Assembly (NCBI RefSeq): GCF_905475395.1 | Contig: NC_058342.1 | Span: 2,056,501-2,120,500 of the forward strand | Reading direction: 5' to 3' | Source of the DNA: Chrysoperla carnea | Lineage: Eukaryota > Arthropoda > Insecta > Neuroptera > Chrysopidae | Length of the DNA: 64,000 nucleotides | Part shown: positions 53,131 to 63,895 of the stretch, in pieces | How the letters are laid out: each line of letters opens with the position of its first letter | Numbering within the stretch: the first letter of the stretch is position 1 | The notes under the pieces: model-generated | What the model was told of the DNA's origin: nothing | Databases searched by the model: none | Seen by the model: the letters and a program-made list of their open reading frames with translations, nothing else | Position numbers and translations under genes: made by a program

Positions 53131-54582
53131 TGTACTCATGTTCAACAGAGCGACGATGTTGCTGACGCTAAATTTGTAAAAATGAAAGCTAAACATAGTG
53201 ACGATCCCGGAAACGTTTCTATTATAAATAAAATCAAAATTTCTTTAGATCAACCTAATGGTGTAAAGCCTAGTGAACCTAATGAAAGTGAAAACTTACG
53301 AACAAATAACGTAAATTCAATTAATTCTCTCAACGTTTTGAGTAAATCCAATTTCGACTTTTTATCCATAAAAAACGAACAGCGAAACTCGCCCGAGTGC
53401 GAAATCATATATCGGAACATACGATCCCAGATGGATGTCTTTAATTTTTGCATAAAGGACGGTTTGCTTTTCAAATTCGTGGGTAAAAATAAACTGAGAA
53501 GAGTTGTATTACCAGACACTTTGCTGAATTATGTTTTGAAGTACTTCCACGACTCCAAGTACTCAACACATAATTCGGTAATAAAAACTTTTCGTGAAAT
53601 TAGTAAAATTTTTTACCATAAAAACCTTTATGCAAAGGTTAGAGACTACGTAAGATCTTGCGAAGTTTGTCAAACAATTAGACCGTACACACGGAATGAT
53701 AAAATCCAATTATCCAGTACAGTACCTGACGCAATTTTTAAAATCTTGTACGTTGACTTTATTGGTCCCATTATTCGATCTCCTGAGGGATTTAAATACA
53801 TATTTTCTGTTTTAGATGGTTTCAGCAAATACGCTTTCGCTTTCCCATGTCGAAGCCAAACTGCGGATGTTGCCATATCACTAATGCAGAAGATATTCCT
53901 GGAAAATGGATATTGTATTACCGTAGTATCAGACAATGGTCCAGCATTTTCATCGATTAAATGGAAAACATTTTTACTTAATAATGGTATTAGGGCAGCA
54001 TATTCTTCACCATACTCACCAGGAAGTAATGCCGCTGAAACTCTAAATAAAGCCATCAAATATAACTTAGGATGCGTGCTAAAGGAATATTCGCAACAAC
54101 ACAAAAATTGGAGCAAATTCCTTAGTTTTACGTTGTTCAATTACAATAATTCTTATAAAACAACTATAAAAACCACTCCTGCTGAAGCATATTTCGGTCG
54201 TAAATTAAATACACCATTCATTTTAATCAACGAACTGACCGATATATTAACAAGCGATAGAAAACCATCACAACAACAGATCGAAAACGCTTTAAAGATT
54301 ACACATCAAAAACGTGTTTCTAAAACATTAAACAGACTTTCAGTATCCAAGTACAAAGTTGGCCAATTAGTTATGGTTAAGAATCTTGTACCTAATACAA
54401 ATACCAATACCTCATAAAAATTTGCTGCGAAATATACTGGACCTTTCAAGATCATCAAATTTTCGTCTCCAACATCAGTTAGACTAAAAACTTCACGAAA
54501 TGTCAAAAACAAAACAACAATTGGAGCCTCCATCTACAATGAGTTGGTCGCATCCGTAGAACCTTCGGTTTCATCATACTAA
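52831..54582 (+). CDS. int: Gypsy-group RNase H (part) and integrase, one late stop
   Basis: A 528-codon open frame (52831-54417) includes the RNase H remainder and a complete integrase. The zinc-binding domain is HDSKYSTHNSVIKTF with CEVCQTI. The DDE core has ILYVDFIGPIIRSPEG, TVVSDNGPAFSSIKW and PGSNAAETLNKAIKYNLG. Further C-terminal comes FNYNNSYKTTIKTTPAEAYF. A TAA at 54415-54417 interrupts the frame; the same frame continues with KFAAKYTGPFKIIKF, the usual gypsy integrase C-terminal module, to 54582. With its DDE triad visible and a single late stop, this is the best-preserved gene of the element. Confidence 0.9.
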
Positions 54583-54960
54583 CTTTCATTCTAGTTTCAC
54601 TTTGCTATATTTTAGGTAATTTCCTCGTTATTGTAAGCTATTCGCTTTTTTTTTGCCCCCTCGATTGATAATCAATTTTTTTTAAATTATAATTGATAAT
54701 CAATTTTGAAATTGTACAAAAACTAGTAATTTTTCTTTTGTTAAGTTTGATAGTTCTAAAAACAACAAGAGGTCACTGTTATTTAAAAAAAAAATAAAAA
54801 AGGATACTTCCTACCTAAAGTTCTTTAAGAACGACTTCACTTCAGTTTCTACACTCAGTCAGTCGACACATTTACTTTCGTTACATACATTTTCGTTTTT
54901 GGTTTCCAATCAATTACTGGCTATGTTAGCACAATAATTTATTTTTTTGGTACGGCGAAT
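54583..54960 (+). repeat. Possible gypsy-group 3' LTR region
   Basis: Directly after pol, non-coding DNA contains a repeated ATTGATAATCAAT palindrome (54664-54706) and, near 54840-54880, CACTTCAGTTTCTACACTCA and GTCAGTCGACAC, which resemble an LTR transcription start. No partner LTR was found upstream of gag, so the boundaries are unproven. Confidence 0.4.
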
Positions 54961-57479
54961 TAACAGCATCGTCGATAATTAATACAATTACACAATGGTA
55001 CCATTTTAATTTACCACCTGGTAAACATGTTTTATAACATATTTTTCTTTAATATGGATATTGCCACGTTTTACATGTGGTTTTCAATAATAATTTAAAA
55101 ACTTTTTTTGGAAAGGTTGGTCATCCATAATGGTTCCGAATAATTTGGATATATGTAACTATATAAAGGAAAATGAAAATGTGAGTAACGAGTTATATTA
55201 TTTTAATATTCTTAAATTACTGTTACAACCTAATTTTATTGTTGTTTTTTGAATTAAAATTTGCGACGCAAAATATTGAATCTGGGTAATAACGTTTTAT
55301 ATTTATTTTTTCAATATTTTATTCTCAATTAAAAATTTGGTCCATGTTTATGGATACTTTATTTAAATTAGCGATAATTTCTAGTAGAAAATATGCGATA
55401 TATTTTTTTTATATAAATGATATGTTATTTCGTTCCACGAAATGAATCGCGTTTTCTCATGAAGATATATTGATTCCATATTTTATAGGCGCATTAATTG
55501 TTAAAGCAATTTATTTTGTATACAACGTCTATACTATAATTTAATTTCTAAAATAATATTTTTGATTTAATTTAAGTAACTTTATTTCGTAATTTTTAAA
55601 TACTTACTTAAATCTAATTATTTTGAATTATCCAATTTATATTTTTTGGTCACTTTCTTAGTATTTTAAATGGATCAATATTTGTGGGGTTAAGTTTTTT
55701 TAAAATGTCAAAATTCAAATACGATAAATACTCCTACTATTTATTAACATAATTTATAGTTTTAAATAAATAGATTTAAATATTTGTTATTTTTTTGCAA
55801 AGTATTTATGTTAAGGTTATTCGGTACTAAATAATATACCCGAAAATAAAAGTTTATAAAACTATATTGTATTTTGTCTCTAAGTTAAAATTTTTTTATT
55901 GTAAAATTTATACTGCTATTTTTGTTTATTTTGGTAAAATCAATTGTTGTATTACATTTAGATTTGTACTTTGTTTGTAGTAGTATACTTCCAAGGAAGA
56001 TCATATAAATACAATATATGTTCATATTTTCTGATATTTATTTTTTATTTCGCTGATTACAATTTTTGGAGGTAACAATGTGTTTTATTTTACGGAGCAC
56101 TAAACGGAAAAGGTTTGCGCCAGCACGCTAAACTATAATACTCTACTATATATATATTTAATCATTTATTTATCCATTTCCTTATTATTTATTTATTTAA
56201 ATTATCAATAATATAATCTAATATTTTTTTTTATTATCAATACTAAGTTGAAAAAATTTGTTCTGACTGTAAGACGTCGGATATCTAAGAGCTTGTGTAT
56301 CCCTATATTTTCTTCATCATTTCCGATATAAATACAAGCGTCTAATATGCCTGATTGCCTGTTTAGATAAAAGTAGTCAGCTTTTATAAAACGCATAGAT
56401 TATGTCAATGTTCGGTGAAATCAATAGACCTGAAAGTATTATTAATTTGGTTACTCGTAAAATTATACTTAAAATAAAAATTATACAAGATGAAATACCT
56501 TTATTTACAAAAAAGTACGAATCTAGTTTTTTCTTCCTCTTTAAATGTTTTGATTCAAAAACTTTAGAAACAAGTATTATAATTTGATATTTTTGCAAAA
56601 ATCTACTGTGACTAAGTAAAGTTTCAAACGTAATTCAAACGTAACAAAGAGCCAAAAATTTTCTCATATCAAAAGTAGTCGGCAATGGCATACATGCAGT
56701 CTCAAAGATTAGGTGATCCCGAATATTTATAAGCCATGGACTAATTGTTATTATTTTTTATTATTTACAAAAATCTCCTATTATCGGATATATGTATATC
56801 CAATGAAAATACTAAATTAAATTAAACTAACGCCTCCTTAAAACACGTGATGTACCAGCTTTACAGATACACCCTGTATAAGTTCAATGTAAAAGATCAG
56901 AATTGATTAGAAGATTTGGACATACGTTCGTCTTACCGAGTCCCTTCTCTTTTGATTATTTTTGAGCCAAGTTTATCAAAATAAAAAATAAATTGTATTC
57001 TAGTCTAAAAAAATGTATTTCGTTTTAATAACAAAAAGTTATATTTTTTTTAACTTTCTAAGTCTTAGGAGATTTAAATCACGCGTATGAATAACACACA
57101 TATCATATTATATATAAATTTATGGTCAATTCTTTGTGTATCAGATAGCCATTATCGTTATTTTGAAGTTGTATTAACATAGAGGGAGCATTATAAATTT
57201 TAAGAAAGAACAAATTTTACAATTAAATCTAAGTTTTTAGTTTGTTACTTTTGACAATAGTATTATTGTAAAATTTCATATTGAATTAAATGAAATATTT
57301 TTGTTGTGAATACTAAAAAATATATTTAAAACAGTGATTTTTCGTATGCTATATTTGAAAGTTTCCGAAAATATAAGTATATATAGTCCAGGATTACGAA
57401 AGTAGTATTGGAAATTTTCGTGGAATCATGTGGATTACGATAGTGGTATTGGAAATTTCGCCGAATTTTTTCTCCGTGT
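54961..57479. other. Long non-coding AT-rich stretch
   Basis: No gene is recognised in about 2.5 kb. Features seen: a two-copy tandem duplication with a 41-bp period near 57391-57475 (GGATTACGAAAGTAGTATTG and a variant), and a CAGATACACCCTGTATAAG motif near 56865, similar to words common in insect repeats. Short open frames look fortuitous. Confidence 0.45.
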
Positions 57480-57890
57480 ATGCTGACACCTAGTTCACTG
57501 TTTCTAGGAATAAAAGCAAGCGTAGATACAATAAGACTAAAAGCTTTAAATGTAATGAAAAAAAATCTCTCTATAATCAGAAATGCCAAAGAATCTCAAT
57601 GCCAGTTTTACCAGATTATGGTTACAAATATTACGAATGTATCCACAAAACTGGATATGTGTCGTGAAATAGTTTTTTCATACTTCAACTATCAGGGAAA
57701 TATTAACAAATAAAAATATGGTATGGTTTAACAATGAATGCCAACAAGTAAATGCAATTTAAAAAGTTAATTTCAATCTAACAAAAACCGCTAACTTCTC
57801 CTAAAGAAGTACAAAGCTATATCTAGAAAGTAAAAAAAATTACCATGACACTATAAAGGTAAAAAAAACAAGGATTTTTCCTAACTAATA
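57480..57890 (+). pseudogene. LINE linker-like remnant
   Basis: Pieces in changing frames read NMVWFNNECQQVNAI, KVNFNLTKTANFS and YLESKKNYHDTI. WFNNEC followed by a basic helical stretch is typical of the region between endonuclease and RT in non-LTR elements. It may belong to the LINE that follows or to a different one. Confidence 0.5.
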
Positions 57891-57929
57891 AAGATAAGAT
57901 TAATAAACGCTGATCGATAAAGAAAAGAC

Positions 57930-59000
57930 CAAATGGGCTGTCTCTGAGCTTGAACCATACAAATCGCCAGGATTAGATGGCATCATCCCAGCAGAAATTC
58001 AAGCGATCTCTAATAGAATGGCTCCATGGCTGAAAGTCATCTACAAGGCCTGCATAGACTTGACTAACATTCCCAAAAAATGGAGACAAGGTAACCATTG
58101 GTTTTGTTCATTGTCAAGGTCGTCTTTATACCATAAGGAGGGCGTGCTTTACAAATTACCCCCAAGTACTTTCGTCCCATAAGCCTCTCATCATTTCTAC
58201 TTACGACATTGGAGAAGCTCTTGGATGTACACATACGCAAAAGCTTGAAAACAGGAATTATATCCCATTCCCAACATGTATAGTGTCAAGTCTGGGCAAG
58301 TCGGTCGAGACACCTCTGCATTCACGTGTGGGTACAATAGAAAAATCATTAACCTATAAGGAATACATTTTGGTAGCCTTTCTAGACATTGAATGTGCCT
58401 TCAATAACACCAGGCCAGAAACTATAATCAGAGCACTTATGATCTGAATATCGAAGAACCTACCACTAAGTTCATTAATCTTTTGCTTAGAAGCAGAGAG
58501 GTAACCTCCGATTTGGGCGACTCGATCATACATCGATATGTAGGGAAGGTACACCGCAAGGTGGTGTACTTTCACCCCTTCTATGGAACATTGCGCTAAA
58601 TTAGCTTCTCCTTAAACTGGAAGGCTCGGGATGCAAGATAATTGCGTACGCAGACGATACCTTATGAGACATGATACAATCTGCCCTAAAAGTTCTAGCA
58701 CACTGGTGCTCCAACTCTCGCCTTGAGATGAACCCTGACAAAACAGAGTTGGTACTATTGACAAGGAAATACAAAATTCCCTCCTTTATCCTCGCAAAGG
58801 CAAGGGACGTTAACCTTGAATTATTGGAAAAAGCCAAATATCTAGGAATCATTCTAGACACAAAGTTGCTATGGGAACCCAACGTCCTGGAAGGGTCTCG
58901 AAAAGCAACTGTGGCACTATACACCTGGAAAAAGGCCATGAGGAATATTGGTGCTTAAGCCCGAAAATAACTCATTGGCTATATATTGCGGTTTTTAGGC
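57930..59000 (+). pseudogene. LINE G reverse transcriptase
   Basis: Landmarks: KWAVSELEPYKSPGLDGIIP, AWKVIYKACIDLTNIPKKWR-like, YFRPISLSSFLLTTLEKLLD, YILVAFLDIECAFNNTRPET (motif A), the region with GTPQGGVLSPLLW-like sequence near 58540-58580, IIAYADDTL (motif C, near 58645) and, in the frame 58671-58958, LAHWCSNSRLEMNPDKTELV and KAKYLGIILDTKLLWEPNVL. All RT blocks are present, but the frame changes repeatedly. Confidence 0.88.
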
Positions 59001-59329
59001 CCATACTATTCTATGCGGCGCTTGTAAGGTGGACAGAATTATAAAAGGGAATCCACCCAAAGGTACTAGGTAAAGTCCAACGGTTAGCATCCATGCTAAT
59101 CTCGGGATGCCTACGGACAACTCCATCTAAAGCACTTTGGAGAAAAATACGCAGCAGGTTCAGCTTTCAAGCTTAATCTGGTCTCACCCTGGACTGAGAC
59201 ATATTTTGGTCATGCATGGATATTACGAAAATACTCACTTCCAAGATCCGTTGACTAGGTTTTACCTTCTCCTTATATCGAGAACAGGTTCTCAGTATAG
59301 ATCCTCTCCTGACAGGATTGAGATGAGAA

Positions 59330-60190
59330 CCTGGTTAAACCAAAGGGCGTCCTTTTTTACACTGACGGATCTAAGTTAGAGAAGAGGATGGGTGGTGGGA
59401 TGTTCTCTGAAGATCTCGATCTGCGTCTATCATTTTCGATGCCGGATCACTGTAGCGTGTATCAAGCGGAAAAGGTGCCTATTCATGAGGTTTGTGAATG
59501 TATAAGACTGAACACCCTTAGGTGCAGGGACATAACAATCTTCACCAACAGCCAAGCAGCTCTAAAATCCTTCAGCTCAGTCTATCTAACGTCAAAGGTA
59601 GCACAGGACTGCCTTACGTCCTTAAATGAGCTGGCGGAACCAATGAATGTAAACTTGGTATGGGTACGGGCTCACAGGGACATTCCAGGAAATTGCGAAG
59701 CCGACGAGCTTGCCAGTAATAGCACAATGCTGCCGGACACAAGCATCAATAAATATCCGGGAGTTCCATTTGCGAACTGCAAGTTGCTCCTCAAAGAGGA
59801 TATCTTAAAAAGGGCCAATCTTAGATGGAGGGAGGAACGTACTTGTGGTACTACAAAACAGATATAGTCTGAGTACAATCGCAGGCGTTCTGAAGATCTC
59901 ATATCACTTCCAAAGGCCTCTGTTTGCAAAGTTGTTGCGGCTATTACAGCACACTGGTTGGGCGGCAGGCATGCTGAACGCCTGGGCCTGGCAGTGTATC
60001 ACGACTACTGCAGGAGCTGCACGGTGGTGAGGAAGAGGAGATAATGTCTCATCTTCTCTGTCACTGCCCAGCTCTTGTCATGAGGAGATGGACTTACTTA
60101 AGCCAGCTTCTCTTTGACGACCGCTTCGACCTGGAGTCCGTCGACGACAAAGATATCCTGCTGTTCTAAAAGCCCTGATAATGTACATAT
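59330..60190 (+). pseudogene. LINE G RNase H and C-terminal region
   Basis: FLHxDGSKLE-like sequence (in FFYTDGSKLE) starts the RNase H near 59350, a frameshift follows, then GGGMFSEDLDLRLSFSMPDH, TIFTNSQAALKSFSSVYLTS, VNLVWVRAHRDIPGNCEADE and LRWREERTCGTTKQI (59388-59867). The catalytic Asp of TDGS and later acidic positions are visible; Asp in SDSQAA is Asn here (TNSQAA). The terminal part has CHCPALVMRRWTYL-like zinc-knuckle sequence near 60060 and ends near 60190. Confidence 0.85.
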
Positions 60191-61690
60191 GCTTAATTAG
60201 GACACTCAACTATAAGAAAATTGTCACCAATCCAGGATATGGTAATACTTATGGGAAGAACAAAATGGACGGTTAATTTAGCAACTAAAACACGAAATCA
60301 TACAAAGCTATAGAAATAAAATTTGATCACGGGGGGAAAATAAAATCTTAGAATCCAAGTAAAATTTAAATTATAAATATTTCCATCCGCCCAGTACTTC
60401 GTCATATCTAGCGCTGAATACACCAATTGATAAAAAAAGTTATAAACAAGAACCATATCAGAATTGCACAGGAGGTATAGTCTATAAATAGGACCCATAA
60501 CTGAAATGAGGAATCTGTAATTTGCACAGATTCCTAATACTAAAATCCTTAAAGGATCAATAAATTTCAAAGTACATACAAAACACAACTCATGTAACAG
60601 CATCTCTGCTTGACAATCTCAGCAATTCCAAAATAAAATATATTTATTTTTACACTATTAATTAACGCGCTTGAATTGAAGAGTTTTGTTTTCCCTGAGT
60701 AAGAACAACTTTCAGTCCTGTATATAGACTGTACTTTCAAAATTTTATAAGGCGTATAGGCATGCATAAATATGAATATAAATAAGTATACGCATATGTA
60801 CGTTCTTGGACATACATGTTTTATGAATATCACCGTTACTCCTACTTATTCTTACTTTAAATTATTATTGTTATTGTTATTATTACTTAAAATTATTATT
60901 ATTATTGTTTTCCACACATTTTTGTTCTCAGACTTAGACTCGTACAGTTTTCTTCTGCTCTACGAGAAATATTTCAGTTTATTATCCCGATTATTACCGA
61001 GCTATCGTGGTCCATATTGTTATGATTATTACTGTGTGAATATTACAATTAATTAATAATTATTATTGTGTGAATATTACAATTGAAAAATATAGATAGG
61101 TAATAGATGAAAAACTAATAAAAATGTGGAATTGTTAAAAATGTAATGTAACCGCACATATCAATAAGAAAAACAAACACCCGATTAGTTAAAATGCATC
61201 TATTGAATCTATAGCAACTGCATCTGCTTCTACAGCTACAGCAGATGTACCACGGGATGTGATGGAAGTAAGTGCGGTGGAAATTATGATATTGACATCG
61301 GAAGATTTTTATTAAGCAAGAAAATGCATTGCTTGAAAGTGTAATGATTAATAAAGAAAATGAAACTGAAACAGTTGATACTTTAGTTACTAAACATATG
61401 TTACAAAATGAACAAATGGATGATATTTAAGGCAATACCTCGAACAGTATTGTCAATAGAGAAAATTGAAGGCAAATTAAACAAAAAATTTACCTTCGAA
61501 CAGAATATACTTATTATGAAAAAAGTGAGTACAAAACTGCAGTATCACAGTCATGGGGACCAAGAAAGCCGAAACATCTATGGAATTGAATCCAGCTTCC
61601 AAAATGATCTATGTGTTTATCAAATATAATCTAATAGACCATGATGTAAATATCGTATGCATGATTAAAAGTATACAAAAAACAATAAAT
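60191..61690. other. Non-coding stretch with simple repeats and a possible LINE ORF1 remnant
   Basis: An AT-rich region with a TTATTATTG-type simple repeat (60855-60915) and a short tandem duplication of ATTATT...GTGTGAATATTACAATT (about 61025-61085). From about 61190 to 61640 a glutamate- and lysine-rich, heavily interrupted coding remnant (AETSMELNPASKMIYVFI) could be part of ORF1 of the LINE that follows. No confident assignment. Confidence 0.4.
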
Positions 61691-61703
61691 AATTAATGTC
61701 TTT

Positions 61704-62370
61704 TTGTACAGAAAAGATTTTCGAATGAACTGGAATTCAAATTATTTTGGAAGGTCACAGCTTGTAATATATCGATTTATCGACATTGAGGTAAATACTT
61801 TTCTAGAAAATCTAGATATGATCTTAAGTAACATCAAGCCAAAGAAAAATAATTTAATCTTAATAGGTGACTTAAATATTGATTATCCAGTTAGTAGTCT
61901 ACCTAAAAAAAATGATCGATATATTCAAATCTTATGGTTGTGATAACATAATTGGGGGTGCAACCCGCATAAATAAATCTGTTCAGTGGTTGAAACAGTG
62001 TTCAGTGGTGAAAATCCTAAACCTTATGATATCAGATCATACGACTCAAGTGTTAACAATACTAGTATCCACAAATATTAATAAAAGTAATGAAATAAGG
62101 GAATTCAAACGACGATCCTACAACACTGAAAACCTGGAACATATGTGTCTTCTACTAAATAGAATAAATTGGCACAATAATATGAATATTAATACGGGGG
62201 ATATAATGTGGGGAAATTTTCAGTTAAAGTTTGAGCACTGCTTTAATACAAGTATTCCGTTAATAAATCGCACAGAAAATGCAGACAAGCAGGGGAAACC
62301 ATGGGTGACAAACAGTATAATAGAAATTTCAAAAAAAATTAAGAGAATTATTTAAAATGAAAAACAATAC
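61704..62370 (+). pseudogene. LINE H endonuclease C-terminal half and linker
   Basis: VIYRFIDIEVNTFLENLDMI, NNLILIGDLNIDYPVSS (GDLN is the catalytic motif) and, after a frameshift, NIIGGATRINKS and MISDHTTQVLTI (SDH motif) are landmarks of an APE-type endonuclease of the CR1/Jockey/RTE kind. The linker 62090-62355 has EIREFKRRSYNTENL and GKPWVTNSIIEISKKIKR. Confidence 0.85.
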
Positions 62371-62788
62371 TGTTGAATTGCAACAACTTTACAATGACAT
62401 GAAAAAAGAGCACAAAAATATTATTTGCAAAGCCAGAACAGAATGCTTGTTTGGCGTACTAAAAACATATAAATTGGATATTAAAAAGTGTATGGACAGG
62501 TATAAGCAAAGTTTTAAATAAAAAACCAAATACGAATAAAATTATATCAATGCTTGATCATAATAAACTCGAAGACGATCCTAAAATAATTGTAAATTTA
62601 TATGCTGAATACTTTCAAAAACTTCATCTGAAAAAATGTATCAAACTTTCAATAATTAAGTATCGGAAGAATGCACGGCTTCAATACTGAACATGTAAAA
62701 CTCAATGTACATATGGCCTACGGATGAGTATGAAATCCAAATAGCCTAATTTTCAAACAAGCATTCTATTGGACTTGATTCGCTTCGA

Positions 62789-63276
62789 ATGTCAGTAATT
62801 AAGTACGATGCACCAATTAGTTCAGTTGTCTGTGACATTATAAATAAGTGTAAAGAAGATTGCAGTTTTCTTGATGCACTTAAAATTCCAAAAACCGTAT
62901 CTATATGTAAAAAAGATGATAGGCACAATGTAGACTATAGACCTATATCCATATTAAAAGTTTTCTCGAAAATCATAGAAAAAATAATATTGAATAGACT
63001 TCAATCTTTCATCGATAAATACAACATACTTAGCTAATCACAACATGGTTTCGAACGAACCACTCAGCGCAATCAGCAATGTTTGATCTATATGTAAAAA
63101 TAACAAAAGATCTAAATAAAGGTCAATCTGTGTCAGGATTGTTTTTTGATCTAAGTGCAGCATTCGATACAGTGAATCATGAATTTCTTTTAAGAAAGTT
63201 GGAACGGATGATAATAAGAGTTAATACTACTAAGATATTACAATCTTACCTTAACAACAGATCATTTATAGTAGTG
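62789..63276 (+). pseudogene. LINE H RT N-terminal part
   Basis: The RT begins with ISSVVCDIINKCKEDCSFLD, VDYRPISILKVFSKIIEKI and LNRLQSFIDKYNILS followed by a TAG stop; then QHGFERTTQR and, in another frame, SVSGLFFDLSAAFDTVNHEF (motif A, 63079-63285) and LQSYLNNRSFIV. Palm motifs B and C are missing because of the truncation at 63276. Confidence 0.88.
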
Positions 63277-63379
63277 TGGTGGTAACAATTAACCCGACAC
63301 ATACATACAGTATATTCTTAAAAACAAATGTAATCCACACAATTCTAAAAAGAAATCAACAATATCGTTTTATAGTAAA

Positions 63380-63507
63380 ATATATGCAATAGAACATACG
63401 TGACCATTCTAGAATTTGCTAGACTGTACGGTAACAATTACATGTAAGATATATGCTATAGAACATACTTGACGGTTCTAGAATTTGCTAGACGATACAT
63501 TAATAAT
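63380..63507 (+). repeat. Two-copy tandem repeat, 69-bp period
   Basis: ATATATGCAATAGAACATAC at 63380 recurs as ATATATGCTATAGAACATAC at 63449. Both copies continue with GAATTTGCTAGAC. They lie directly upstream of a TATA box and could be promoter monomers. Confidence 0.9.
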
Positions 63508-63517
63508 GGATTGTAAT

Positions 63518-63546
63518 TATATAAACAGAGTGTGCGATACCGTCAG
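63518..63546 (+). promoter_or_regulatory. Putative pol II promoter: TATA box and initiator
   Basis: TATATAAA at 63518-63525 is followed by CGTCAGCAC, with the A of the TCAG initiator at 63545, 27 bases from the first T of the TATA. This spacing is as expected for an arthropod TATA/Inr core promoter. Confidence 0.55.
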
Positions 63547-63795
63547 CACAGAGTACAACAATTTCAAGGTCAAGATGGTAAGTTGAACGGTGTTTGAATC
63601 AAAAAATTTAATTTTAAATCATTTTAAATTATTGTTTATTAATAGTGAAAATCAAATTATTAGTGATAGTGAATTTAGTTTAGTGATTTAGTATCGCAAA
63701 ACAATTGGGAAACATTGAAGAAGAAAAGATAGAAACAAATAATCTTTGTTCTGATAATCCAACATAAGTATTTATATTGGAATAGTTTATATAGA

Positions 63796-63875
63796 GTCAC
63801 CGTGGCTCAATTGGTTAAAGTGTATGTACTTTGTGTTTAATTTATTAAGTCAGTGGTTCAAGTCTAGCTCCAGTT
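63796..63875 (+). promoter_or_regulatory. tRNA-like module upstream of the zinc-finger ORF
   Basis: The A-box TGGCTCAATTGG is at 63803-63814 and the B-box GGTTCAAGTCT at 63855-63865, 52 nt apart. The 5' half CCGTGGCTCAATTGGTTAAAG is very tRNA-like. The coding-like frame begins 31 nt after the B box. Confidence 0.72.
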
Positions 63876-63895
63876 ATCTTTCTGCTTTTGTAAAT

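Larger units (their letters stand above)
50300..54960 (+). mobile_element. Gypsy-group LTR retrotransposon without env, defective
   Basis: Gag, protease, RT, RNase H and integrase run in order on the plus strand. Pol ends at 54582 and no env follows; non-coding DNA resembling an LTR U3/R region comes next. The RT C-terminal part and gag motifs are close to those of the env-bearing element at 26.9-32.4 kb. RT active-site residues are mutated, RNase H is partly deleted and several stops are present. No 5' LTR is recognisable. Confidence 0.87.
57900..60190 (+). mobile_element. LINE G: RNase H-bearing non-LTR element, 5' truncated
   Basis: The RT N-terminal part, palm, thumb, RNase H and a C-terminal zinc-knuckle region follow in order on the plus strand, with about eight frame breaks. 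The RNase H domain after RT places it in the I-group (I/LOA/R1-like) rather than Jockey (family knowledge). The endonuclease and ORF1 are absent. It is GC-richer than the surroundings. Confidence 0.85.
61700..63276 (+). mobile_element. LINE H: endonuclease and RT N-terminal part, 3' truncated
   Basis: Endonuclease C-terminal half, linker and the first third of RT lie on the plus strand in correct order. The RT stops abruptly inside LNNRSFIV at 63276, where the next element begins with TGTGGTGGTAAC. The copy was probably cut by that insertion, whose far side lies outside the window. Confidence 0.82.

Noticed and set aside
60772..61056. 94-codon leucine/isoleucine-rich plus-strand frame
   Set aside because: Its centre is a TTATTATTG simple repeat; no signal of a real protein.
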